A stretch of DNA of 64,000 nt, from positions 522,320 to 586,319 of the forward strand of contig WEDG01000466.1 in assembly GCA_017591395.1 (NCBI GenBank). Direction: 5' to 3'. Position 1 is the first letter of the stretch. Each line of letters begins with the position of its first letter. Positions 1 through 12,200 of the stretch are shown here, one piece after another. The notes beneath the pieces are model-generated. The model had not been told where the DNA came from, made no database searches, and saw nothing but the letters and a program-made list of their open reading frames with translations. A program made the position numbers and the translations under genes. The DNA is from Schistocephalus solidus (lineage: Eukaryota; Platyhelminthes; Cestoda; Diphyllobothriidea; Diphyllobothriidae).

Positions 1-1260
1 CAACTTTGTTGTTGACGATTGCGCTGACTGTCGTTAATCTCGAAAAAGCAGCGAACGCTGCTGTTCTCATTCACTCCCCACAAGAAACCCCCTCCCCCGT
101 TTAGCCACCGCTTAGCCTGCCCAACTAAATGGCTCATCATTACGAGCACCATATCTCGTTATCATGTCCGTTTAGTTACCTGCGCTGCCCTGGCGGCAAC
201 GGGCCTGTACATATTACTTGGCCAGCAGAATGCCTTCTTGTCAGTCCAAAATGCAAACCATACTTCCAGTCTAGTTTAGCCGACGAGTGAAAATCATGTG
301 TGGAATAATTTCGCGTTATAGGTTCAAGAGATCAAACGAGGGGGCCGAACAACAGGACCAGGATCCTCGTCGTCGACGGGACTTTGTGTTCGAGATCGGT
401 CTGAGCTAGAGGATGGTCAAAGGGACAGAGGAGATAAAATTAGGTTTCATTGGCATTCAAGTCGAATTCGTAAAAAATGTTGCCGAGGGCAACACGCAAG
501 CTGTAGATCAGCTGAGAGGAGGTCGCATATTAGAGAGCATGACCCCCTTATCAGTCAAATTAATATGTTTCATACAAACACTACTCGTTTTATTTTGGTA
601 GTATGTTTATTATCCCTTAAGTTACAGGCAACAATTGGCATTTCGTGCGACACAAGGGATATTGTATAGGTAACTGTTCTAAACTATGTTAACTTACTTC
701 AGACACTTGGGGGGAGAGCATTATGAGTTAGAATATATCGAGAGTTTTATCGAGAGACTGCCCTGTTTGCCAGAATATGTAAATTTGTACGCAGGTGGGG
801 CAAACCACGTGAGACCAAGTTGACTGACGCGCGGCAAGAATCCTGCCAGTAGTTACATAAGGTGGTTCGTCCAAAAGGGGCGTTAACAGGTAAACGAAGA
901 AAATTTTTTCCAATCTGCGGCGATACCGTTGCTTTCTTTGTAAAACCCAAAAAATGACAAAAAAGTAAACTGCAATTGGCACGTCAGCACGTAGTGCCCA
1001 TTGGACAACCACCACGCAGACAGCATGAACGGACGTAATGTATCTAACAATCCTACCTATGCGGCGAGGTTGTTCTCAATCCAATGGACACTACCTACAG
1101 TCAATACAAGTGAGAATGCGAGTCGCAGGAAGCAATTAAGAAGAGGTAGACGCTATCGCTGGAACAAGAAATTTATCCGCTTGAGGTTTTGGATACATGC
1201 TCGAGCACAGCATTAACGATAGAATTTATACGCAAGGAGATGCAGTATTTACATGATCCA
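1..1260. other. No recognisable gene; probably DNAJC2 intron or 3' flank
   Basis: I see no conserved domain, repeat tail or RNA gene here on either strand. The short open frames have no recognisable composition. Because the DNAJC2 exons run leftward and the last one found ends at 2940 with a splice donor, this stretch is most likely intronic. The missing SANT-domain exons were looked for on the minus strand and not found. Confidence 0.5.
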
Positions 1261-2150
1261 GTCGTTATGCTAACGCATACCTATGACACTTAACGATCTC
1301 GAAGGAGACACGATCATTGGAACACGAGCTTTATTAGCCCGACGTTTCGGATTCTCTATCGACCCCTTCTTTAGAGACAGTCGCACAAAAGGGTCTTAAT
1401 GTTCTCCCCATCATCGAACATGAGTGCGCTTTGGTGCGATAATTGCTTGATGTTCGGCATTCGAGGCGTCGAGGTCTCATCACCGGATGTCGGTATGATG
1501 ATTACTCGGCCATCAGGCTAACTAGCACTGGCGTTGGAATCAGTATTGGCCTGTTCGCGACCTGAGTGGTTAATTACTTTGTACAAATAAAGTTGGAGGA
1601 TCATTGCACTGGGATCCCGTGAACCATGACTCAGGCGGTTCGCGGCTAACATGACTGTTACCGCTTGAGAGAATTTCAGCCTGGCCGAACTTAAATGTGT
1701 TACCGGGTCTCGTCGAATGAACTGTGACTTGAGAGTTTAAGTCATTTCTCCGCACTGTTGTCGCTTGTATGGCCATTTGCGTCAGGAGAAGTCTCTTAGT
1801 TTCTGCGACGTACTCGCTTTGCCCAAAATTGTACTAAATCCGACAAACGACTCTAGACGTCTCTTGCCGCGCCAAAGGGGCTTTTGTTTTCATTACCTGA
1901 AGCCAAAGGGTTGCCTCCGATTTATGTGCAACTCCAAAACCAAGTGATGCGATAAGGTGGCTGAAGTCCTCCAAGACATTCTTGGTGTATGGAAGTGCTC
2001 GCCAAAATTTGAGTTCGTTAAGATTTAGTCTCTTTTCACGTTCGCGAGTAGCCATTTCGTTGAAGACCCGTTTTCGACAAACTGTGTAGAGAAGACCTAC
2101 GTATTTGAATATGGCTAGCCAACTTCGCCACTTGCAGATCAGGAAAATGA
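1261..2150 (-). mobile_element. Penelope-like element remnant PLE1 (RT tail, GIY-YIG, 3' segment)
   Basis: On the minus strand the frame around 2060-1834 reads through the linker that follows the Penelope reverse transcriptase (ATREREKRLN, then GFGVAHKSEAT, then RQETSRVVCRI), which leads into the GIY-YIG nuclease. The frame then breaks. It resumes at about 1776-1570 with the distal nuclease part (TTVRRNDLNSQVTVHSTRPG, later ESWF). Penelope-like elements encode an RT plus a GIY-YIG endonuclease that nicks the target. Only the last third of the protein is present, with a frameshift, so the copy is dead. Positions 1261-1560 resemble 4075-4340 and include the hammerhead-like motif at 1341-1374. 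It lies in a DNAJC2 intron on the same strand as the host gene. The upstream limit is uncertain and could reach 2400. Confidence 0.7.
1341..1374 (-). ncRNA. Degenerate hammerhead-ribozyme-like motif in PLE1 3' segment
   Basis: Read on the minus strand this has CTAAAGA (compare the CUGANGA core box), a decayed stem, then GAAACGTC. It is 3' of the GIY-YIG remnant on the same strand. Penelope-like elements of many animals are known to carry minimal hammerhead ribozymes in their terminal repeats. The second stem is largely lost and one core base differs, so I expect no activity. Confidence 0.4.
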
Positions 2151-2415
2151 TCACATCTCCCCGTAAACGTTGTTCCCCCACCCCCCTTGGCACGCAGATG
2201 TTCTTGTGCATGCATGCGCCTTGACCCCATGCGCAGTCGGCAAAACATCGATTGCTCTTACAGCGATTCTTGACTTCCTCTGGGGTTTTGGAGATGTGAA
2301 TGGCTATAGAAAAACGGCAAATAAGCAGGGGCCACAGAAAAAGGCAGTCTCGTATACTCTGGAGACAGCTGGTTGCCTCAATCACTTGCGTGAGAAGTAT
2401 TCCATCGACACTTAA

Positions 2416-2939
2416 AAGCAGTCGTTGTACCGCAATGTAGCATATTTCAGGACATAGGGATTATCCATAGGCCAGATTTTCTGACGTCTGCAAAGCGATC
2501 GGCAGAGACGTTCCGGGGAATTCCAGGGGTGAAAACCACATTCTGTAGGGGAAAACTGATCAAGGACAGCCATCCTGTATGTTTAAATGCATGTATTTCA
2601 AACAAAGGGGATTGCCCGCAACTCCTACTCCATAGCCACGCTCCACACAGCCCAAAAGGCCTTCAAAGCGTATTGGTATTCACAAGCTGTGCGTAAATGA
2701 AGGCAATGATTACGAACCTAAATTCCCTCGACCGAATGGGACACCTACCAACATGAAGGAATTATAAAAGACGGCATTCCCAAACTAAACGGCTTTAAAT
2801 GCCATAGGGTAGGAAAATATCATACCAGCTAGTCAAACCTCCCACGGCAGCAATAACAATTTACTTATGCTTTTTCCAGTTAGCACAGACATTAAATTAA
2901 ACGATAAGTGTACAGAGCTGGAGCGTAGTTGAAACTTAC
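2416..2939. other. DNAJC2 intron sequence, nothing recognised
   Basis: This lies downstream (left) of the splice donor that closes the 2940-3211 exon. I see no ORF with recognisable content and no repeat boundary. Confidence 0.5.
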
Positions 2940-3211
2940 TCTAAGTGGGACAGTGCTGTACAGAGAAGGTCCATGTTCTGCAGGGTTTGTACTCTGATCT
3001 CACCAGGGCTGAGGGCAGGATTTGAAGACTGAGAAGGCTCGATGAAGTGGTCAAAGCGATCCACACACAAGGATCGCAAAAGCTTCTTTTCCTTCTTCCA
3101 GATAGCCTTAACCACGTCCTTCTCCTTACGCAGCCTTTCAGCTTCCGCTCTGCGACGCTCCTCGCTGGCTGCTCGTGAGGCCTCTTCAGCTGCCGCCTCC
3201 GCCCGAGCGCG
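2940..3211 (-). CDS. DNAJC2: DNAJC2 exon: end of charged helix and middle domain
   Basis: The acceptor is ATTATCAG/CGCGC and the donor CTTAGA/GTAAGT (phase 2 out). It encodes an Ala/Glu/Arg-rich helix ([20 protein letters not shown]), then [14 protein letters not shown] and a less conserved stretch ending [11 protein letters not shown]. Human DNAJC2 has KAIKKERQKLR followed by EEVEKLCDRLEL at the same place. The downstream exons are off the left side or unrecognised. Confidence 0.93.
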
Positions 3212-6200
3212 CTGATAATAATGAAGGGCAAACCATGTAATTTTCGTAGAAATTGTGTTTAACAAACCAAATAGCTACGACCGGTTCCTCCCAGATGACG
3301 TATAACCAGATCATCGTCATGTCATTGCAATTATGCGCGATCAAAAGTAGTAGTACCTACCTACATTTACTCATGGGGGGATTGTTTAAGGAGATGTTAC
3401 TAAATGATCACGAATTCGGTCGTCTAGGAAAAAAATGCTTTACCGTGGAGGTGCTTAACGGAAATGCACGGCCCAAAAAAATCACTCAGAATGCTTACCT
3501 TCTGTTCGTATGATGGTTCGCTTGATTAGGTATGATCTTCTAACGGTAGCGCAGAGTGACAACAGCCGTATAACCAATGTCTAGGAGAAACTCTGCAAAG
3601 AAATTAATGCAGATGCCTCGGGAGGGCTTTTTTAATGTCGGATTGTCATGCAAAGTGACCGCAGCACCGCATTCCAGTGACGAAGGAAGCATCTTTCATT
3701 GGATCAACTACGGACCTTCGAACAGGCTCAAGCCCGCACGGTCTACGAATCGTGATATGTGCTACTTCTTCACAAGGCATGCTAATCCAGCCAATTCCCT
3801 TTTCACAAGTCTCTGTATCCTGACCTGCCGTCAGTCTCGCAAACACTCGAAGTTTGTTTTGATGCTCCCAAAACAGTTCCCATCGAGGAATTTCCCCAAA
3901 CTGGACTACGACGCCATCCTAATGTTCTGACAATTAAGTACCAAAAAACTGTCTAATTTGGCAGTTACCAACCCCAGGTCTCCTATGGAATCTCGAAGAG
4001 ACAACTCATTGCGCACAATAACATGCGGACGGTAGCGAACAAGCGAGTTGTAGGAAGCCGTACAGAAGAAAATGCGATCGCTGGAGCAGGGGTTTATTCG
4101 CCTGACGTTTCGGATTCACACCTGAATCCATCGTCTGAGACAGTTAATAATCAAACAGACAATAATCAGCAGTCCGAGCGTTCATCACTGCGGGTCTACT
4201 GATTCGATGATTGCTTGTCGGTCCGTAAACTAGTCGTGAATCGCCAAGATTTCATCACCGTTGTCGGTTCTTGGCGTGGCGATTACTCGTAAATTGGGTT
4301 TATTGTCACCACGACTGCTGGTCATCGACGTCCTCCCTACGTTTCTAGTGATTTTTCTCATGCAAAAACGCAGTACAGAATATGGAGGTGGGAGGTCGTT
4401 GAGCAACTACAGTTGCTGACGCAGCAACTACGTCGAAGAGACCGGGAGACTAATCAGAAAGCGAATGACCGAGCACGCAGCAACACTGAGGAGAGATGAC
4501 GCTAGTTCCCAGATCGCGGCTCATTCGACGGGATCCGGCCACAACTTCGAGGCTGAAGAGGCCGAAGTTCGCGCAAGAGGTGACAGCCGCATGAAACGTG
4601 AGCTGCTTAAGTCATGGTGGTTATCCGGTTTGCAGTCAATTAGCAAGCGCAATGAACTTCCGTCTTTATGTCCTGTGCTGCAATTTTGCCTGGTCAAGTT
4701 GCTAGCTACGCGCAGAGGATGCGGGTGACCAGCAGTTTCAATGACGGCGAGCCAAATGACCGATAACTGTGATGAAATTATGACCATTAACTACTCGGGT
4801 ACGGACCGGAGAGCAATCATCGCAAAAACTAAAACCCCCAAAGATGTGCTGCTAATTATTGTAGGCATGTGGTTGTTTGCCCCATGCGTTCTCGTGTTTC
4901 TATTACCTTTTACGGCAATCGTGCCTGACGGTGGGTTCAAATGAGAATCCAATAAAATAATCAGGCCAATAAAATTCTTGTTACAGCGATCCTAGGAAGA
5001 AAATGACTCCACATCACAGTAATTAAGAGCGTTAGGGACAATTTAAATCCAAAATAGACACATTTTAGTAAGGCGGCTACCTCCTCTTCCTCCTCACGAC
5101 GACGCTGTTGGGCCTGGAGGCGTTCTTGTTTCTTCGCCTCGCGTGCCTGCTTGGCGACCTTCGCAGCGGCGATAAGGCGCGGATCGTGTTCTCGAGCGAG
5201 ATCCACCAATTGATGAATACGTTTGTGCTCCTCCGCCTTCCGACGGGCTCGATCTGCTCGATTCTGGCGCTCGATGTACCGTCGCGTTTCCCGACTGAAA
5301 GGCGAGAAGAGGATGGGCAGGTATCAAGGCGTGCCGGAGGCATGAAGAACATCGCCTAGTGCCCTCAAATACATTGAACTAAGCTGGTGGGTGGGACTGA
5401 AATCGGGCAAGAGGGTCAGGACGTAGTATCCACTTTGTGAGTCTCGAGGTATTACCGCCAACTGGCAACCAAATGGACAGTCAATGGGGCATGAAGCAGT
5501 GGTAATAATCCTACACGAATGGTGATCCCAATGAACGGAAGGGGCGATGCCTGAGATCCCAAAAAAACCGCGGGTTTTGAAATTGAGCCGCCATCTTCTC
5601 TACTCTCCGTTCGCATGTGAATCCTCTTATAAGTACGTCGATTGACCTATTTCACACCCATTATATACTAAATTTTAACCCCATTTGTTTATTCGAACAA
5701 CAAAAATGAGGTCATCAGCGCACGACGCTGACACCATTTTCAAGGAAGTCCAAATTGATCGATATTTTGAGACGCATTGAAAGACGATTCTTCATGGTGA
5801 ATGGAGGACCTTTTTTGCTGAAATTTTTGGAATTTTTCTTTCAAAATAAAGCGTAGCTCTCTCCCTCTCATGGTACTGAGGTCGAACATCGCATAACTGA
5901 GACTGCCAGCAAAAGTTGTGCTAATACCCCAAATTGGCATCTTCTGGAAGTGAAACCAACAAAGGAAACTCACTCTTCACCCTTGTCCTTGTCCTCTTCG
6001 TCCAGGAAGGAGAAGTCTTTCGTGGTTTCGTAGGTGTCCCTAAAACAGACGAAAGATGTACGATGCACCAGGGGGGTAGAACATCAAGTGGAAACTGCCC
6101 TACAGATGCGTCTGTGGTTTGGCCAACAAGGACTCGCTCTACATAATAAAACTTTTTATTTTTAAATATTTATTTCCCTCTTCCCACCACCCCCAAGTGC

Positions 6201-9200
6201 GACATTTTTTATGGGTGCACATGCCCAATAATGCCGGCCATGCCCTTACCTAGTCCCCGCGTTAATGCAATGCATCTACTGGGTGGGCTGTTTGCGGGAC
6301 ACGATCCATTTGCGAAGCTCCCCAATCGAGCAATGTAGCAATATCGGACATTTTTAGACAATCCGACCATGACGGTGATCGCCAAAGGTTTGAAAACTAT
6401 TTCTCAGACTGAACAGGATAATGATGACCACTCTCCCACACCCTCCTCCGACAATCAGTGAAGGCTTCTGTGTAAACAAGAGGAAATTGAGGGAAATCAG
6501 CGCGGCACTGATTCCTACAGTGGCGGGACTGGATCAAGCCGACTGCAAATGTATAATGACGCAGTGGCCCATCGAGTATAAAGCCTAAGTCCACACGTGC
6601 CACAACAGGACTGATGCTTTTACCATAGCGGAACTAGGTTCCAAACACAAATATATCAGTCCTTCTCATCCGATTACGGCCGACAGTTGACGTGGTTGTC
6701 GAGGTGTGGGCGCTACGAGCATTGCGGAGGTGAAGACTAGCAGCCAAGTCGTCAGAAAAGACTAGTCGTCTCGTGCAACAAGGTATTTACTGAGGCCGTT
6801 AATATCCACCAAAGCAACCTCGTTTCTGTGCACTATAACGTGTATACGCGCAAACTCGAGGAATCAGGATTGTTGGTGAGGCAAGTGTGCTAAGTAAATG
6901 ATAGAGGTAGCGAAATTTGGCGCTGAAATTGCTCTCGTTGTCGTATTCAAGAACAGACAAGCCTATGACAGAGAGACAGTGATTCTCCAAACTGCGGAAA
7001 CAGGCGACTGAGAAAGGTAAAAAGCGTACCAAAAATCGTAAAAGCGATGTACCAGGTGCAATGGAGTATCCTTGTGACCCAAAAACGGAGCGGGTTGGCG
7101 TTTCGACCACCTAAGTGAAAACCAAAAAGCAGTCAAAAGCTAACTTCAGCAGGCCACTGAGACAAACGAACAGCATAGAAGTCAAATTAAAACCATCCAG
7201 GTGGAATTGTAAACACCAAGACATCAGACAAAAAACAAGAGAAACTGGCGTCTCATGCTAGAAAGTTAAGGACTGGTAGCTACAAAATCTCATGCGGACG
7301 ATGCGGAATGGTGTACGTCGATAGAAGAAAAATCAAGACGGAAATACAGGCGGGGTTTACTGAATTTTCAATGAGCCGCCTGCTTGTCATTAATATCAAC
7401 TCGGAATATGTCACTGTACTTTACACAAGGCAAATTGCTAAAAGCAGGGACAGACCGTACTTATTGACGAGAATTTACTACGTCACCACACGGATAATCA
7501 GGAATTAGCGAGAACAAAAACAATAGGAATGGATGCATTTTTGGCAGACGAGGTAGCCTGCTGGTTAAGTGATCTACGAAGATCCATCTCGGCCGGGACT
7601 AAACGATTGGATGATCGTGAGGAGCCATCCAGCGGGATAGGCTGGTCGGTGGATAAATTGGGATGAGGTTGCGAAAAAGTGAGGGAACAAAGGCGGCAGC
7701 TTTGGCGCCAATCAATATTTTAGTATTTGTTGATTCACCCAAGCTAATGCTAGTCCTCGTGGTCGCAAATAACCAAGATAAGACAGAAAAATGCTACAGT
7801 ACTTGGTCAAATTGCTTTACTGGTCCAAATAAGAGGCACAAAGCCCAACACTCATGACTGCCAGCGGGAACCGAAAGCAGGCGGGCAAGAGAAACTGTAC
7901 AGGCCAAAAGCGAAAATCCGCAAACTGAAGTTCAGGAGTTTTCCGTCGTAGCCACTGATAATTTGACCGGCCCTTAATTTATCCAAGACAGTTGAGGCCA
8001 ATTTTAGCCGATTTAACGTAATCCATCATACGTGCGGATACAGGGCCAAATTGTAACTTTATAATTGGTTGCTAATTTTTTGAACGTAATTAAGTGTTGG
8101 GACTAGAAGGCGCAATAAACACAATAGTTGCAATTAAAATCCAGGCAATTTGAAGTACAAATCTATCTAGAGGGTGTCGTTTGACCACCTGTAGGCACAT
8201 TCATTGGAGACTTTCATCTTGGAAGCCGATTTACTCCTGGAAGAAGGGGTCATATTGATATAAACCAATGAATTAGGCCTAAATCGTAACGTGCACGAAA
8301 AAATGTTTTCTGGAAATCTATTACCTTGGAAAAAAATTCAAGGTGTGCCTGTCGGAGTAGCATTGAATATGGACATCGCCTCCTATGATGGTTAACTCGG
8401 GATATTAAAAACGGTTTGGTGCTACCTTCGGACTAAGCCGTGTCCAAGACTACCAACATTAAGGCAAACATTTCGTGGCGTAGTGCTACTTTTAACAGAA
8501 AGACAGACGTACTTACAGTTAAGTCTACATTCAGTCTCATTTTCTACAAGATAACCACCCTCTCCACTTGCAGCCTGTGCTGATACCAGAACTGACGTGA
8601 TGCAAAGAGATAAACGTTAAAAGAAATCGCACCCTGTAAACTAAACAAAATGATTCAATACTCCGTATGTTTGCAGATTACATCTCATTTTTAATCTTAG
8701 ATTTGGCGAACTACGAACAGCGAAAAACAGCAAGTTTTTTAGATATTCGGCTCATATTTATCATTTTCCCATTCGCATATTCTTCTGTGATATTTAACAC
8801 AACAATTTTTACTTTGATTAGCTGTCACTGATGTACGCCTTCTTTCAAAAGTTCAGACTACCTTAGACTAAGCATATGCTTAGTCTAAGGTAGTCAGAAC
8901 GATCTTCATATCAATATTGATATAAGCCCCGTTGAAAACTGGATGTAATGTACCAAAATCATAATAAACATATCACTAAGATGTTTCCATTAACATACTA
9001 ATTGTGTTTAATAGTATTGTTCAGATGAGGGCTGAAGCCCAGGCACCATTTAAGGGCGATAGCGAGAATCTCGAATTGCGGAGGATCGACGCCCTTGTTA
9101 AACCGAAAGCTAACATATTACGATTACGTACTTAAACATTACATATCAGTAGACGTAGCAGTCAGCGTGTAGTTAGGAGCTAACGTCCTGAGGAGACATT

Positions 9201-12200
9201 TTAGACACCGGCTTGGGGCGCGCACTCAGGATTAAGTTACAAAGAAACGTGTGCCTCCAAAAACGTCAAACGTCCTGAGTTGGAAAAACCTTTTAGTCCA
9301 AAGCAATAGGCAAAGTGTGCCAAGGAAGTCTGCGGCATCGGAAATCACGCAGGTTTGTTCTCGCCATTTGAGATTATAAAATGGCAGATATCATACGCGG
9401 ATTTAGGTGTCAGTGCCACTGCATGCGAACAACGAATGTACGTACCGGGCAATTTCGATAAAGATTGGAGTGAGAGTACCGAAGAAGTCCCTTTTTATTT
9501 CCGGTACGGTTGGAATTGTCTCGTCGACGAGGAATGGATCAACACTGTCGTAAGCATTTCGCTTAGTTGGGTTGCCGAGTATTTCAATGGCTAAAAAGTT
9601 TGATGTTTTGTAAACAGAAAGGAATTAAAACGATGTCACCTGGTGGGAAGTTTTTCTTTCAGTTAATATGTGAACTGTAAGAGGCCAACAAAAGCCCGGA
9701 AATTTAATAAATTTGTGTTTAAACAAAGATTCCGACCGAAATTTTACTTAACCCATTTTCTCGACTTAAGAATTGCACAAAAAGAGGGGGTGCCAATAAC
9801 CAAAATTTGCAGCGACTGCTGGGTGAAAGGCAGTCCACAAGAATCACCAGCGTCGAAAAACGAAACTCTACCACATTACATTACCAGCTGCAAACAATAG
9901 TTTCCAGTTCGGCGTAAAGCCCAAATATGGTCGGTTCTAGGGCTACCCTTATCAAGTATGATTGTGGATTCAGTACGGGCTATCATTATCACAATTAGCG
10001 CTCCTTTATTTGTCAGGCAATTGCAAGCTCACTGTCGGACGTCAACGACAATTATGATTTGAGGGTATAAAACGAAAAGCGAAGCAATGCTTGAAAAAAA
10101 TCCCACAGAAATAACCTGACTGTAGAAAGGAAATGTCCGAATAAGTTGAAACAAATTACTGGTTTGGCTTAGTAGGTAAACCGCTGAAATAATAGCAACT
10201 CGACAATCGCAGTCTTACGGAGTTTGAGGAGGTGCGCGAAAGCAGGGTCGATTTGGCAAAACGCAGCAGTCAATATGTGTTATAGGCAAAAACAAAAGAT
10301 GCATAGCCGCGGACGCCTGCAAGTTTCGGGGCAGAGGAGCGAAATTGGAGCGAAAAAGTCATTAAGGCCCGAATAGGGAGCAGTGAAAATGCTCCTCCCT
10401 ACTCTTTGTTAGATTAAGAAGGGGTGCGCTTGATGGGCCAAAAATTCCGCACTTTCGTAATAAAAGTAAGAGGGAAAGTATTGCTTCACTAGAAAGCTGA
10501 AAGCCTCACGATCTATGGGATTAGGAAGTGGTTAGGTGGATTGCCTCGTCAGTGCCTACTAACCAGTGTGTAAAATGTGATGGTAAAACAAGCTAAAACA
10601 CGGAAAGGACTTACCCTGAGTTATGCAGGTAAAGTAATCGTGAGATTCGTCCTTAACAGCTTCGCCCCGAGCCCGTCTTTTGTCCGGATGATGTTTTAGT
10701 ACAAGTTTACGATCTTGAAATGAAAATATAACTAATGTAAGACAGATTATTGGACATGCTGACCGCAAGATTGTCCACAAATTTCATATCCGGAGAAAGG
10801 GGTACATAAATCTGCCTAAACCATAGGACTGAGAATACATAAAGTTGAGCGATGCAAGGACCCAAGCCAACGCCTGGGACGAGGAAGGAAAACAATAATT
10901 AAGTGATGCATCCCACTCTCTTAAGAGATTTAATAAACGAAATATGAATGTTCCCTGCGCTTGCCTGAGGTAAACGGATGTCAGATAATGCATTGCAAAT
11001 TGTGTTAGAAAGAATGTTTGCGTAGAGAAGCTTCTTTTTTTCATAATAAACGGCGCCAGCATTCTATGCGGTCGTTAATGACAGCATATAAGTGCTGCTT
11101 GTGGTCGAAATCGCGCAAAGCTCAAAATGTTCGTCGAAGAGTGTCATTAAAATCGTAACATGCGTCATTTTTAATCGCCCATTCTGGTATTCTGACATGC
11201 ATTGTACAAGTAGGAGCCGTTACCAAACGGTATGGAATTCGCAAAACGTTTCACTGTACAGTTTTCCTGGACATATGCAATTGGTGAGAAAACGGATTGA
11301 CTTCGTTTTATTTCAGTCCAATAAGTTCTTTATGAAGGGAAGTAAATCGACGGCTTGTCTGATAACAGTTAATGGCATTCGATAAAAGGCAACATAAAAC
11401 TATCCTACATGATTTAGCTCTGACATACTCAAATAGAATACAAAAAGTGAGGAAGAATAATAGTTGAGCCACCATCATTACATAGTCCTCCGTATCTTGG
11501 ACGAACAGTTGGATCAATACCGGTTTTATGGTCCTCGCGCGTACCGTGGTGTGAAAACCAGTGGCCTTCACACGCCTACTCGTTACGTCCAGGTTAACAC
11601 TTTGCAATGCGTACGGCTGCGTACGGTTTATATGAACAAGCATCGCACTAAAAGACAGATGCAAAGTCTACCGTTTCTGGACCGAAAATATGATAAACTC
11701 GGAGAACGATTGCCCTGACGTGTTGTTAGACCTCATGTTCAGTAGGCAATGAAAAGCAAGAATACGTCAAAAGGCATTTTGGAGCATCGTTTGCATGGGA
11801 AGCTATGAAATGCGTAGTTAGCGGATAAATTTGGACCCCAGTAGTCGTTAGATTCAAACTGGCTAACTAAGGCTGCTAGCAGATGCACAACCAGTAGTGG
11901 GCAAAAATCTTGTCGTAAGTACGACAAGTGGTAGGTGGGACAAATATTTGTCGCGCAGGATACCTGGAAAACTGAAAATAGGCCTTTGAACACGAAATAA
12001 AAGGGACAGGGGGTAAAAACGAAAAATGAGGATAAACGTGCATAATCGATCGAGATTAGGGTAATGAACTGTGTGTTACGTGCGTACGTGGACCACGTAG
12101 TTGCCCACGCTGTTATGTGCGTGGATCCACGCATAAAACCACAAACAAAATGCTGCAAAAGCATAACCCTGGTGGTTAAAGAAAAAATGTGATATAACTG

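Noticed and set aside
3577..3930. 117-codon plus-strand frame
   Set aside because: No recognisable domain or splice context; lies in an intron of the opposite-strand gene.
5108..5359. Overlapping frames on both strands in the basic DNAJC2 exon
   Set aside because: Repetitive Arg/Glu codons keep other registers open; only the frame encoding [10 protein letters not shown] joins neighbouring exons in phase.
9355..9594. 79-codon plus-strand frame
   Set aside because: It is the antisense shadow of the DNAJC2 SVDP exon; the minus strand has matching splice sites and conserved residues.
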